Positions 1-8,043 of a stretch of DNA of 33,798 bases are shown here, piece by piece. Position numbers and translations under genes: made by a program. The DNA is from JAVBLV01 sp031553195 (lineage in GTDB: Bacteria; Bacteroidota; Bacteroidia; Bacteroidales; P3), in assembly GCA_031553195.1 (NCBI GenBank), contig JAVBLV010000080.1:1-33798 (forward strand). Reading direction: 5' to 3'. The notes under the pieces were generated by a model. It saw only the letters and a program-made list of their open reading frames with translations. It was not told the origin of the DNA and did no database searches. The first letter of the stretch is position 1; each line of letters starts with the position of its first letter.

Positions 1-140
1 ATTAAAATTTTTTTTTTTTTTTTTTTAAAAAACTTTTTTTTTTTTTTCATTTTTTCTCAAAAAATTTTTTTTTTTTTTTTGTTTTTTTTTTTTTTTTTTT
101 TTTGGTGGGTCGGGGGTATAATAAACCCCCCCCCCCGACA
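1..140. repeat. Low-complexity poly-T / poly-C segment
   Basis: Almost pure T runs (one of about 20 nt near the left end, then longer interrupted runs) are followed by a G/T-rich stretch and an 11-nt C run at 126-136. This composition is unlike the rest of the window. It may be a sequencing or assembly artefact at a contig edge; no gene or signal can be read in it. Confidence 0.7.
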
Positions 141-229
141 AGCGTTATCAAATAAAAAATAAACAAATGAAATAACCATGAGTCTTTGGCGCTCCAATGC
201 GAATGATTAAAGGCGCGCGTCAGCTAAGT

Positions 230-244
230 CTCCCCTTGGGGGAG
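230..244. repeat. Small G/C-rich hairpin upstream of rubredoxin
   Basis: CTCCCC (230-235) pairs with GGGGAG (239-244) across a 3-nt loop. It lies 30 bp before the rubredoxin start and is followed by no T-tract on the + strand. It may be a leftover of the C-rich repeats seen elsewhere, for example near 10.8 kb. A role as terminator or regulator is not shown. Confidence 0.35.
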
Positions 245-273
245 ATTTAGAGGGGCTTATAAATTTTAAACAA

Positions 274-432
274 ATGAAAAAGTATGTATGTACCGTTTGC
301 GGTTACGAGTATGACCCTGAAAAAGGCGATCCGGACAGCGGAATCGCTCCCGGAACTCCCTTTGAAGAAATTCCCGACGATTGGACATGCCCTTTATGCG
401 GCGTAGAAAAGAACATGTTTGAGGTTGTCTGA
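274..432 (+). CDS. Rubredoxin
   Basis: A 52-residue protein, full length for a small bacterial rubredoxin. It carries the two CxxC knuckles that bind a single Fe(SCys)4 centre: C6-x2-C9 in YVCTVCGYEYDP and C39-x2-C42 in DDWTCPLCGV. The family transfers single electrons in the cytoplasm, often to oxygen or peroxide detoxifying enzymes in anaerobes; that role is family knowledge and no partner gene lies beside it. The ATG at 274 is the only sensible start. The gene stands alone: low-complexity DNA lies to the left and repeat copies lie to the right, so it looks monocistronic. It is too short to show up in long-ORF scans but is unambiguous by motif. Confidence 0.95.
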   Translation: MKKYVCTVCGYEYDPEKGDPDSGIAPGTPFEEIPDDWTCPLCGVEKNMFEVV

Positions 433-467
433 ATCACTTGCTTCCTCATCTGAGAAAGAAATTATAT

Positions 468-554
468 ATGATAATCCGCAATGTTGCCCCTAACTTTTGG
501 AAAGACAAGTTTTATTACCCCTAAATCCCTACCCCTCTTTAATTCTCTCCTCAA
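468..554 (+). repeat. C repeat, truncated copy
   Basis: 87 bp beginning ATGATAATCCGCAATG, matched at 10688-10774 with only three mismatches by eye and in the same orientation. Only the left part of the longer element at 10.7-10.9 kb is present here. It is non-coding and rich in CCCCTAA-type motifs. Confidence 0.85.
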
Positions 555-663
555 CAGCTAACGTTTATATACAATTTGTAGTTAAAAAAAATTGGACTTA
601 AAAGTTTCTGATCTATGAAAAATACGGCACTTTGCATAAAAAAACAGTAGATGATCTCCAAGA

Positions 664-758
664 AGGCAAAAGAAAGATCACAATGCACTCTATTACATTC
701 TTACCATTATGATAGAAACATTAAAAATTATCTCCACCTGTTTTTTTACGCTGATCCT
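664..758 (-). repeat. B repeat, inverted copy
   Basis: The reverse complement of this ~95-bp block matches 7806-7900 closely. It runs from a GGATCAG-type end through CAGGTGGAGATAA to GATCTTTCTTTTGCCTT. A shorter copy is at 33451-33493. It is non-coding and part of the composite dispersed element described at 7.6-8.0 kb. Confidence 0.85.
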
Positions 759-843
759 TTTTAAGTTATAACGTTTGTAAAGTTGTTATGCAATAATTTT
801 TCCATATTCTCTAATTTCCTTATAAAAGTCAGAGTTGTTGATT

Positions 844-1305
844 TTATCGGAAACTAGCCGTTCTTTCTATTTCGCGTTTGCCTTCTTTTTGCTTTAGCGT
901 TTCGCGTTTATCGTAAGATTTTTTCCCTTTTGCCAAAGCAATTTCCAGTTTTGCCAATCCTTTTTCGTTAATAAATAACATGACGGGAATAATGGTCAAT
1001 CCTTTTTCCTTGATCTTAGTCAGCAACTTATGCAACTCTTTATGCTGCAATAACAGTTTCCGGTCCCGCTTAGGTTCATGATTAAAATGCGTACCGAATT
1101 TGTATTCTGCAATATGCATATTTCTAACAAAAAGTTCGTTTCCTATAAAAGAACAATAAGCATCGCTTAAATTGGCTTTTCCTTCGCGTATTGATTTTAT
1201 TTCCGTTCCTGTTAGTACAAGGCCTGCTACATATGTTGACAATAGGAAATATTCGAATCCGGCCTTCTTATTTTTTATTTCAATGATATTTTTTGCGTCG
1301 TTCAT
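844..1305 (-). CDS. smpB: SsrA-binding protein SmpB
   Basis: A 153-residue protein when read from the ATG at 1305, typical for SmpB. It binds the tRNA-like part of tmRNA and delivers it to stalled ribosomes for trans-translation. The beta-barrel signature GLVLTGTEIKSIREGKANL and the downstream DAYCSF are visible. So is the basic C-terminal tail (ALAKGKKSYDKRETLK and KREIERTASFR) that enters the empty mRNA channel. A longer reading from 1368 adds 21 residues unlike the family, so 1305 is preferred. The start lies 26 bp inside the 3' end of the upstream EamA-type gene, which suggests one transcript and possibly translational coupling. Confidence 0.96.
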   Translation of the reverse strand: MNDAKNIIEIKNKKAGFEYFLLSTYVAGLVLTGTEIKSIREGKANLSDAYCSFIGNELFVRNMHIAEYKFGTHFNHEPKRDRKLLLQHKELHKLLTKIKEKGLTIIPVMLFINEKGLAKLEIALAKGKKSYDKRETLKQKEGKREIERTASFR

Positions 1306-2296
1306 ATTGTGTTTTGTTTTTTTCAGCGGCCGGATATATGGGAAGCGCTTCTTTTTCGGTAAGTTCAACTATTTTGTCTATCTTCTCTTTATCCATGTCT
1401 GCCTTTGATTTACTTATTGTAACAAAATATACGCCTGCAAAGATAAGAATTCCTGCAAAAGGTTTTTCCCATGAAAGGCTATCTTGTCCTATGCCGATAG
1501 CTACGCATGAAGCAATAAAAGGTTGCAGGTAATTATAAGAGCTTAGCGTAGTGGGGCGAATTCGTTTAAGCGCAATAGGAATAAGGAGGTAAGTAATGAA
1601 TGTAGCGCCAAGCAACACATAAATAATTCTCCAAAGCGTATCGGCGGCAACAATTTTGTCAACGTCGACGAGTAAAACATTTTTGTAGCAGAAAGGCAAT
1701 GAAATCAAGGTTGCATAAAGAAACACCCATTTCATTAAAGTAACGGCATGATAACGTTGGGTAACGGGTTTTGTCATCACCAAGTAAATGGCGTAAGAAC
1801 AGCTGCTTAATAAGCAAAGCAAGTTTCCCTTAAGTCCTGATGAGATATTAGAATTGCTTCCCTTGTGTTGCGAAAGAATAATTATGGCAGCGCCTGCGGC
1901 TCCCAGCAGAACGCCTCCCGCTTTTTTGATGGTAATAGGTTCTTTAAGGACTGCGGCGGCTATCAACATTACCGTTACGGGAGTCAACGTAATAATCAAA
2001 GAAGCGTCTACAGGAGAAGTGGAATTAAGTCCTACAATAAAGCACATTTGGTTGAGGACAATTCCGAACAATCCTCCCAGAACCAATATAATCATATCCT
2101 TTCTGGTCACTCTTTCTTTTGGAATAAAAAGAGAGGCAATCCAAAAAGCGGTTGTCGCAAAAAGAAACCGGAACATACTCATTGCTACAGGACTGATTTG
2201 CGAAGGCATCAGGCTTTTGGCAATTGGTATATTCAATGCAAAAATGACAGATGTAATGAAAATAGCAACATGCCCTTGCAGCTTAAATTTTGTCAT
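1280..2296 (-). CDS. DMT-superfamily permease with two EamA domains
   Basis: A 338-residue integral membrane protein of the drug/metabolite transporter superfamily. About ten hydrophobic segments are visible, arranged as two EamA repeats (roughly residues 8-145 and 155-295). Typical features are the N-terminal ALNIPIAK, FRFLFATTAFW, the repeat-end ALKEPI, and a late LQPFIASCVAIGIGQDSLSWEKPFAG. The substrate cannot be told; family members export metabolites or drugs. A charged cytoplasmic tail of about 40 residues, rich in Lys and Glu, follows the last membrane segment and overlaps the smpB start by 26 bp. No close Bacteroidota promoter was found immediately upstream; the nearest TAnnTTTG box on this strand is near 2553-2560. 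Confidence 0.9.
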   Translation of the reverse strand: MTKFKLQGHVAIFITSVIFALNIPIAKSLMPSQISPVAMSMFRFLFATTAFWIASLFIPKERVTRKDMIILVLGGLFGIVLNQMCFIVGLNSTSPVDASLIITLTPVTVMLIAAAVLKEPITIKKAGGVLLGAAGAAIIILSQHKGSNSNISSGLKGNLLCLLSSCSYAIYLVMTKPVTQRYHAVTLMKWVFLYATLISLPFCYKNVLLVDVDKIVAADTLWRIIYVLLGATFITYLLIPIALKRIRPTTLSSYNYLQPFIASCVAIGIGQDSLSWEKPFAGILIFAGVYFVTISKSKADMDKEKIDKIVELTEKEALPIYPAAEKNKTQYERRKKYH

Positions 2297-2552
2297 GGAT
2301 ATAGAAATGTTCTTGCTTGAGGTAAAAATAAATTTGCATCATTTCGAATTTAACGGATTTCATGAATAAAGCGTTGTAGCGGCTTTATAGTTATTAGGTT
2401 TTTTACCGTCAAATTCACGTAAAATGACGCAGTTTGACAACTCTTGAAATTCCTTTTTAGTGAAATGAAATACAGAATGTTATCACTTTGAGTTTTGAGA
2501 TGCTAACAGTGATCTAACGATTCTGTTTCAATTAGTTTTGTCTTTAGCTATA

Positions 2553-2560
2553 CAAAGTTA
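2553..2560 (-). promoter_or_regulatory. Possible -7 box (TAACTTTG)
   Basis: The minus strand reads TAACTTTG, matching the Bacteroidota -7 consensus TAnnTTTG. No clear TTTG lies 18-20 bp upstream. It could start a transcript for the EamA-type gene and smpB with a leader of about 250 nt, but it may be chance. Confidence 0.3.
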
Positions 2561-2980
2561 ATGCAAAATATGGATATAAAAAAAAGAATTTTCTGTTCGC
2601 GTTTTTATTTTTAACCCGTCAAATTTTACTTTATCACCACTTTTACTGATTTGCTGTTCCATTAAATCACTCATTTTTTGACATTTCACTTGTATCCATA
2701 TTGTATAAGCATTCATCATCCCACAAGCCCGTGGGTCGTTGCTGTTTACCGGGTCGTTGCTGCAATAGCTGTAGGGCGAAACTTCCGGTCTCTCCCTGGC
2801 CAGTTCGTCCGGCGAAAACTGCCCCGCTATCGGATCGTACAAACGGGCGTTCATATTAATAAACCCAAATTGTTCATGTCCGGTATAACCGCGGTCGAGA
2901 AAATGGCATTTGCCGATAGATTCGTTTTCCAGCCAGTCGCCGACGTTGCGGCGTTTGCTGAATTTTTGAACGCAATACAA
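2558..2980 (-). pseudogene. RHS repeat-associated core domain remnant
   Basis: An open stretch of 140 codons whose central part is an RHS-core signature: FLDRGYTGHEQFGF, then INMNARLYDPIAGQFSPDE, then YSYCSNDPVNSNDPRACG. In intact RHS/YD proteins this motif closes a very large beta-cage shell and precedes a variable toxic or effector tip. Here nothing of the cage is present upstream, because the reading frame begins right beside the stop codon of the SNF2 helicase gene. The last ~50 residues are not recognisable. The core is slightly degenerate (NDPRACG where family members usually read TDPSG). It is best treated as a truncated leftover, not an expressed protein. A second, more decayed RHS fragment lies near 32.2-32.4 kb. 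Confidence 0.75.
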
Positions 2981-2988
2981 TTTGTATA

Positions 2989-5664
2989 TTACAGGGGTAA
3001 TTTAAATTTCATGGTTACTTCGCCGGTTTCCTTATCTACTTCTATACTTTGCCCTTCTATCCCCATATCTTTCCCTGTAGACATCTTAAATAGTCCGGCC
3101 AGAAACAGCATTCCATTATTCATTACTTGTTCGACTTCTGCGAGTTTTGTTTCGGAAGGCGATGAAGATTTATTTGTTTCTGGCTTATTCAAAGAAGTTG
3201 ACGGAGGCTGATTGAAAAGACCGAATTCTTCTGGTTCTTCGTCTGCAATATTTCGATTATCATTGCTTTTATCCTGTAACTCATCTCTTTTTTCTTCGAA
3301 ATATTCATCCTCTTCTTCAAAAGGCGTTTGAACAGGTTGAGCAAGGAACGCTTCTAATTGATCAATAAACTGGGAACGGCCTTTAGTTGAAAAATCAACA
3401 TAATTGATCGTGTTATTATTATCTAAAACGCCTTCGAACAAATTCTGTTTAACCAACAAACCGGCTGCAATTTGTTGTTCGATTGAATTGCGGGAAATAA
3501 AATTATAGATGGTTAATTTATTGCTTTGCTGCCCCAAACGATCGATACGTCCGATACGTTGATTTTTTTTCGCCGGATTCCAAGGCAATTCAAAATTGAT
3601 AAGGATATCGGCTACTTGTAAATTCAGTCCTGCTCCTCCGGCTTCGGTGGACAGGAATATTTTGCATTCGGGATTATTTTCAAACTTTTTTATAAGTTCT
3701 CCTCTTGATTTAACCGGAATTTTTCCATTGAGTTCTGCAAATCCGATTTTATTTTCTCGAAGCATTTGTCCGATTAACTTATGAACTTTTACCCATTCCG
3801 AAAAGATGATGATCTTACGATTGACGTTGCAAATATCTAATTGATTGAATAGAATATCTTTAAGTTCATTCATCTTGGGCGATTCATTAGTCTCATCATC
3901 AATTAAATATGTAGAATCGCAAACCATTCGCATATTGGTAAGCAATAATTGCAATTTTTGCAAATCATAAGGAGTGAGGAATTTTTTGCGAATGATAGAC
4001 GCAATTCCCTTAGTATAAGATGCATGATATTCTTGTTGTAGAGGTGATAATTCTACGGGGATATCAATCTGCTGTACATTCGGCAATTGATCTAAAACAG
4101 TTCGTTTTTCGCGACGAATCAGTATTCCAGATAGTTGTTTGTTCAGAGGTTGCAAATCAAAATAGCCATTGATTTTATTGGGTCTTTCAGGATCAAACAA
4201 GCAATGTTGGTACGAAAACTCCCATAAAGGTCCAAGGAAATACGGATCAATGGCGCTTACCAAAGAATAAATGTCTATTAACTTATTCTCGATAGGCGTG
4301 CCTGTAATTATTAATATATGTTTAGGTTGCAACCGGCGTACGGCAGAAGATGTTTTGGTTTCGAAATTTTTTATTTTTTGTGCTTCATCCAAAATTAGAA
4401 AATCAACGTTAGCCTTATTAATCATTTGGCTATCGCGCAAAACCGTTTCGTAATTGACAATATAAAAGTAGTACGAGTCGTCGAAATATTGTAAAGCCCT
4501 TTCTTCAGGAAGTCCATTGACAATTAATGCCTTCTCGTTGGAGAACTTTTCAATTTCTTTTTTCCATTGCGATTTGAGGGTTGCCGGGCATACAACCAAT
4601 GTTTTCTTGAATCCGAAAATTTGTTTTTTCAGAACGGCTGTTGAAATGGCTTGAATGGTTTTCCCCAAGCCCATCTCATCTGCAATAATAGCTGATTTTT
4701 TGAATAATGCAAAATCAACGCCATCCTTTTGATAAGGGAATAACTTAGCTTTTATCAACGTATAATCGGGAAGGCAGGTCTTCTGCACATCAGCTAACAT
4801 CAGCTGTTCAAATTTGCGTTCGACTTTTTCCCGCACTTCGGGCCGGATACAAATGTTTTCATAATTCGACGCCGTTTCTAAAAATCCTAGAAATGCTTCG
4901 ATTTCGCAATCTTCAATATATTGTTTCTTTCTAAAGTAGCGAGAAATCAACGCTTGCTCTTCTACCCGAAGAGGATGGGGATAGAACCAACTGATTTTAT
5001 AGTCGTTTAGCGGATCGCAATAAATTTCTATAAACGGATAGGTCTTCTCTAAACGATTGAATAATTCCTGATTCCGTTTCAGCTCCTTAAAAGCAAACAT
5101 AATATGTTTTGTCGTTCCCAATTTATTCAATTTGGCGTCAGGACTATCGCTATACCCTGTTTCATTTTCAAAATCTCGTAATAAGATTCTATAACAAACG
5201 CCCTGTTCATTGGTGAGAATATGATCGCCATAAATATTACAAGCCCATTGGATACGGTAATCAGCTTTTTCAGCTTTTAACCGACGTTCATCCAAAACCC
5301 TTTTGATCATTCCTTTACGGAAATATTTTTTATGTTCGATTTTTTCTTTGGCATCTAATGAATTCAATTCGGCTTCGTATTGCAACAGGCAGGCATAAGA
5401 ATAACGATTCCAACCGATTCTGTCTTTATTGCTTTCAGGAACAATGTTTAATTTATTATCTTCTGTTTCTTCTATTAATAAATAATACTCCACAGGCTCT
5501 TTCATTTCGGTGGAATCGATAATAAAGTCGATTGAAACGGCCGATTGAGATAAAATCTGGCAATTGCAATTATTAAATAAGATTTCTCCGTAAGCGATTT
5601 CCTCAGAAGAGATAACTGATTTTATTTTTTCCTTATAGGAGGTTATTTCATTTCGTATCTTCAT
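2989..5664 (-). CDS. SNF2-family DNA-dependent ATPase/helicase
   Basis: An 891-residue SWI2/SNF2-type ATPase. Family members use ATP to translocate along double-stranded DNA and remodel protein-DNA complexes; the bacterial target here is unknown. Helicase motif I is DEMGLGKTIQAIS near residue 330, motif II is DEAQKIKN near 425, motif III is ITGTPIENKL, and motif VI is QRIGRIDRLGQ near 702-713. The N-terminal ~300 residues are a poorly conserved extension of the kind seen before bacterial SNF2 cores. After the helicase lies an acidic, low-complexity linker, then a C-terminal segment ending TMKFKLPL. The ATG at 5664 is the natural start. The stop codon lies about 10 bp from an RHS remnant, so mobile or decaying DNA borders the 3' end, but the gene itself looks intact. 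Confidence 0.92.
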   Translation of the reverse strand: MKIRNEITSYKEKIKSVISSEEIAYGEILFNNCNCQILSQSAVSIDFIIDSTEMKEPVEYYLLIEETEDNKLNIVPESNKDRIGWNRYSYACLLQYEAELNSLDAKEKIEHKKYFRKGMIKRVLDERRLKAEKADYRIQWACNIYGDHILTNEQGVCYRILLRDFENETGYSDSPDAKLNKLGTTKHIMFAFKELKRNQELFNRLEKTYPFIEIYCDPLNDYKISWFYPHPLRVEEQALISRYFRKKQYIEDCEIEAFLGFLETASNYENICIRPEVREKVERKFEQLMLADVQKTCLPDYTLIKAKLFPYQKDGVDFALFKKSAIIADEMGLGKTIQAISTAVLKKQIFGFKKTLVVCPATLKSQWKKEIEKFSNEKALIVNGLPEERALQYFDDSYYFYIVNYETVLRDSQMINKANVDFLILDEAQKIKNFETKTSSAVRRLQPKHILIITGTPIENKLIDIYSLVSAIDPYFLGPLWEFSYQHCLFDPERPNKINGYFDLQPLNKQLSGILIRREKRTVLDQLPNVQQIDIPVELSPLQQEYHASYTKGIASIIRKKFLTPYDLQKLQLLLTNMRMVCDSTYLIDDETNESPKMNELKDILFNQLDICNVNRKIIIFSEWVKVHKLIGQMLRENKIGFAELNGKIPVKSRGELIKKFENNPECKIFLSTEAGGAGLNLQVADILINFELPWNPAKKNQRIGRIDRLGQQSNKLTIYNFISRNSIEQQIAAGLLVKQNLFEGVLDNNNTINYVDFSTKGRSQFIDQLEAFLAQPVQTPFEEEDEYFEEKRDELQDKSNDNRNIADEEPEEFGLFNQPPSTSLNKPETNKSSSPSETKLAEVEQVMNNGMLFLAGLFKMSTGKDMGIEGQSIEVDKETGEVTMKFKLPL

Positions 5665-5762
5665 AAAGCGTTTATATTATTTCTGATGATTTTGACAACG
5701 TCTTTCTAATCAAATTTGCACGGTATACTGAATTATAAAAAATATCTTTATTCCAATCTATA

Positions 5763-6893
5763 TTAATCTCTGTAAATTGCCAAACGCATTTTCCGTTCGC
5801 GGTCGTTGCCGGAATGAATTAAAGTAGCATGAATGCCTTCCGCGCTACTCCATTTTACCAAATCTTCGTATTTGAATATTTGCGGATTATCCGATTCTAC
5901 TTTACGGCTTTCGGGCGCTCCCAATAATTTTGTAAGTTCTTTTTCTACAAAATTAAATTTATTTTTGAATTGAATTTTGTCATCCGTCATTATTTTCCAG
6001 TCATAAGAAATATCGTTCATTCCCCAGAATTTATTCCATTCAAATAATACCGCTTTTATCGCTTTATCATCTTTGGTATAATAATAAAGTACGTCGGTAG
6101 AAAAAGTAGGACACTCCGCTCGTTTAAACATGTAAGGAATTTCCAGTTTATAACCTTTTTTATTGGGGTATAAATCATTTTGCATATAAGCAATACTGAA
6201 AAACATGGGCTCTCTTGATTTGATTTTTTTCTCGTAAGTCCGCATATCCTCTATGTTGATTCCTTTCTTGTTTAAAAAGCCGCTTTTTAAGGATGTTATT
6301 TGAGATGCAAAAATGCTGTCGCCCCATGCAATCGTATGTTTCGGATTTTTTAAACAGATAGAATCTTTTACTATTTCGTTAAGATCAAAGATGCGGAAGT
6401 TGATCAAAGCGATGGAACCGATAGGATAAGGCCAGGTTTCCACCGAAACTTTGTTGGGTAATAAAGGTAGAACCGGCGTCGGCTCATATTTTTCTTTTTC
6501 CCGTTCTTGGGCTTCGACATTGTAAGTCAATATACTGTTCGTTCTGTTTTTTAAAAGTATCACGCTTCGAAAATTTTGTTCCCTTTCCTGAGGAGTATTT
6601 CCGTAGGTTCCGATACAAAAAACAACTTCTATCGTGCTATCTTTAGCGGCGGCCGTAAAATATTTTTCTGTGTTCTCTAAATCAATAAATTCCTGAAAAT
6701 CTTGATAATCCTCAACTACATAGTGAAAAGAAGCCGAATCGACGGCATATAATTTTATAGTAAATCTGGCTCCCAAAGGAAACATAAAAGCAGGCCCCGG
6801 TACAGGTTGCATATTTTGAATGGTATCCATATTTTGTGCCTGTGGAAAACAATGAATACAAATAAACAAGAAAGTAAGAAATATTTTTTTCAT
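5763..6893 (-). CDS. Secreted protein of unknown function
   Basis: A 376-residue protein not assigned to a family. It begins with a clear Sec signal peptide: MKK, a hydrophobic core of about 12 residues, and probable cleavage after the PQAQ region (about residue 20). This places it in the periplasm or at the outer membrane. No lipobox Cys and no T9SS C-terminal domain are visible. The mature part mixes beta-rich and charged stretches, with a proline-rich stretch around residues 137-160 (EPTPVLPLLPNKV then WPYPIGS). A helical FVEKELTKLLGAP segment lies near the C-terminus. It lies 98 bp upstream of the SNF2 gene on the same strand, which may be simple adjacency. Codon use looks like that of its neighbours. 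Confidence 0.8.
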   Translation of the reverse strand: MKKIFLTFLFICIHCFPQAQNMDTIQNMQPVPGPAFMFPLGARFTIKLYAVDSASFHYVVEDYQDFQEFIDLENTEKYFTAAAKDSTIEVVFCIGTYGNTPQEREQNFRSVILLKNRTNSILTYNVEAQEREKEKYEPTPVLPLLPNKVSVETWPYPIGSIALINFRIFDLNEIVKDSICLKNPKHTIAWGDSIFASQITSLKSGFLNKKGINIEDMRTYEKKIKSREPMFFSIAYMQNDLYPNKKGYKLEIPYMFKRAECPTFSTDVLYYYTKDDKAIKAVLFEWNKFWGMNDISYDWKIMTDDKIQFKNKFNFVEKELTKLLGAPESRKVESDNPQIFKYEDLVKWSSAEGIHATLIHSGNDRERKMRLAIYRD

Positions 6894-7031
6894 AAGGATT
6901 TAGATAATTGGTTTTTAATTCTTTTAATTTGAGAAAAATAGATTTTTAAGATTTTGAAATATGCCTCTTATTACTGTTTGCGAGCTTCACTCTTTCCAAT
7001 ATTTTTCAGTAAATTATTATTTGACAACTAC
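6894..7031. other. AT-rich intergenic gap
   Basis: 138 bp between the secreted-protein gene start and the remnants to the right. I see no repeat copy, consensus promoter or hairpin. Confidence 0.5.
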
Positions 7032-7300
7032 TTATACTTTATCGAAATACTTTCCGAATAATTCCCACGCTTTGTCGAGTATTTGAGTCGTATCGAAGAT
7101 GAATAAAACAAATTTCATTCTGAGCGGCAGGTTCGTCGACTTCCACAATCACCAAATTGGAAATGATGCCATTTACTTTCTCTTTTGTAAATATTTCTTC
7201 CGGCTTCCCTTTCGGGGAATAGAATTGTTCATTATATGTCTTTAATTTTACCACAGTTATTCTACGGAAAACTTTGACAAACGTTAAAACGTCGTCAATG
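7032..7300 (-). pseudogene. Eroded coding remnant, possibly V-type ATP synthase subunit A N-terminus
   Basis: One frame reads VNGIISNLVIVEVDEPAAQ followed by NEICFI (about 7098-7187). This resembles the beta-barrel start of V/A-type ATPase subunit A in Bacteroidota, where GIVSNLVTVEV, a short linker and QNEICYI are typical. It lacks the whole nucleotide-binding body. A neighbouring frame then reads TTQILDKAWELFGKYFDKV before a stop at 7032-7034, as if an internal deletion joined the head of a gene to an unrelated or C-terminal end. The family assignment rests on recall of the motif only. An open frame of 109 codons here (7039-7368) is therefore a chimera, not a gene. Confidence 0.35.
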
Positions 7301-7306
7301 CTAGAT

Positions 7307-7500
7307 TTAATATAAAAAACCAAACAGCCGAAGAGGAATTTTATTTCCATATCCATATTCAATATCATCGGCTACTATAAAAACGTTTTCTGCATCAGAT
7401 ATTTGTTTTTTGTTTTTGGAGTTTCCCCCTACTTCAAAAATATATTTATCCTTAACAATAAAATCTCCCACTTCTACAAATCCCACTTTATTTTCAATAG
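7307..7500 (-). pseudogene. C-terminal remnant of an AAA/DUF4143-type ATP-binding protein
   Basis: About 64 codons in one frame end at a TAA (7307-7309). They read VGFVEVGDFIVKDKYIFEVG, then SKNKKQISDAENVFIVADDI, then EYGYGNKIPLRLFGFLY. This matches the usual ending of the AAA_14 plus DUF4143 ATP-binding proteins common in Bacteroidales, whose last residues are typically GNKIPLWLFGFLY. The P-loop domain and most of DUF4143 are missing. Upstream, the frame runs into the D repeat at 7504. It is therefore a gene stub cut off by a repeat element. It is a decayed relic with no expected function. Confidence 0.6.
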
Positions 7501-7503
7501 AGG

Positions 7504-7570
7504 ACTTCGAACAGAATTTTGTTTTAACATCTACGCTTCTAATTTTTCTTAACGCTACCTGTGGTAGACC
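7504..7570 (+). repeat. D repeat, copy 1
   Basis: A ~67-bp block starting ACTTCGAACAGAATTTTG and containing TTTTTCTTAACGCTACCTG. It is matched in the same orientation at 8044-8111. It directly borders the ATPase stub on its left and the A repeat on its right. Confidence 0.7.
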
Positions 7571-7597
7571 ATTATTAGCTTTGCTTTATTCAGACTT

Positions 7598-7797
7598 CGT
7601 TAGCCCGTCAAACGCCATGCGTAGCATACCTTTGCGAGGATTTTCCGTTCAAGCGGAGCCAATAGGCGGAGCGCGTCTAAATCTTCAAGCCGTTTTTGAT
7701 TCTTTTGAGGCTCCAAAAAGAATAGAAAGAAAATATCTTCGCCTATTTTTACACTGATTCATTATTTTGGTTCTCTACAAGAATTCTCCACTAATCC
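7598..7797 (+). repeat. A repeat, full copy
   Basis: A ~200-bp non-coding block running from CGTTAGCCCGTCAAACGCC through AGGCGGAGCGCG and GAGGCTCCAAAAAGAAT to TTCTCCACTAATCC. It is matched almost end to end by the reverse complement of 33598-33798, and in part by 9441-9590. With the B repeat that follows it forms a composite dispersed element. No credible protein is encoded; the open frame across it is a by-product. Confidence 0.9.
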
Positions 7798-7805
7798 CCC
7801 ATTTT

Positions 7806-7900
7806 GGATCAGTGTAAAAAAACAGGTGGAGATAATTTTTAATGTTTCTATCATAATAGTAAGAATGTAATAGACTGCATTGTGATCTTTCTTTTGCCTT
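7806..7900 (+). repeat. B repeat, copy following the A repeat
   Basis: A ~95-bp block starting GGATCAGTGTAAAAA and ending near TTTGCCTT, matched by the reverse complements of 664-758 and (shorter) 33451-33493. It is followed by an inverted pair of the type CTTGACGCAAAAG / CAAGGC, and then at 7993-8012 by a 20-nt block that is also present inverted at 33419-33438. Confidence 0.85.
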
Positions 7901-8043
7901 GACGCAAAAGAAACAAAAAGTCAAGGCTGACGATAGATATGCTAAAAAATCATTTGTTGCGGCTAAACAAAATAACTCGCCTGTCGACGCTGTTATTCCA
8001 ACCCCTAAATAACAAATGCTGTTATGTTATTTTTCGAAAGGAG

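Larger units (their letters stand above)
433..843. other. Gene-free interval with two dispersed-repeat copies
   Basis: 411 bp without a recognisable gene. It contains one copy of the 87-bp C repeat (468-554) and one inverted copy of the B repeat (664-758). Between them, around 600-665, one frame reads IYEKYGTLHKKTVDDLQEG, which could be a tiny eroded coding remnant, but no family was recognised. Confidence 0.6.

Noticed and set aside
600..665. Short coding-like reading IYEKYGTLHKKTVDDLQEG
   Set aside because: It looks protein-like but is too short, lacks a start and runs into the B repeat; no family could be named.
1854..2369. Open frames on the + strand across 1.85-2.37 kb
   Set aside because: They lie antisense to the EamA permease, which has clear membrane-domain signatures; they have no features of their own.
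7039..7368. 109-codon minus-strand frame as a gene
   Set aside because: It joins out-of-frame ATPase stub sequence to a V-ATPase-like piece and a different tail. The real similarity is split over frames, so it is a relic.
7410..7757. 115-codon + strand frame as a gene
   Set aside because: It runs antisense through the DUF4143-type stub and into the D and A repeats; no protein features.
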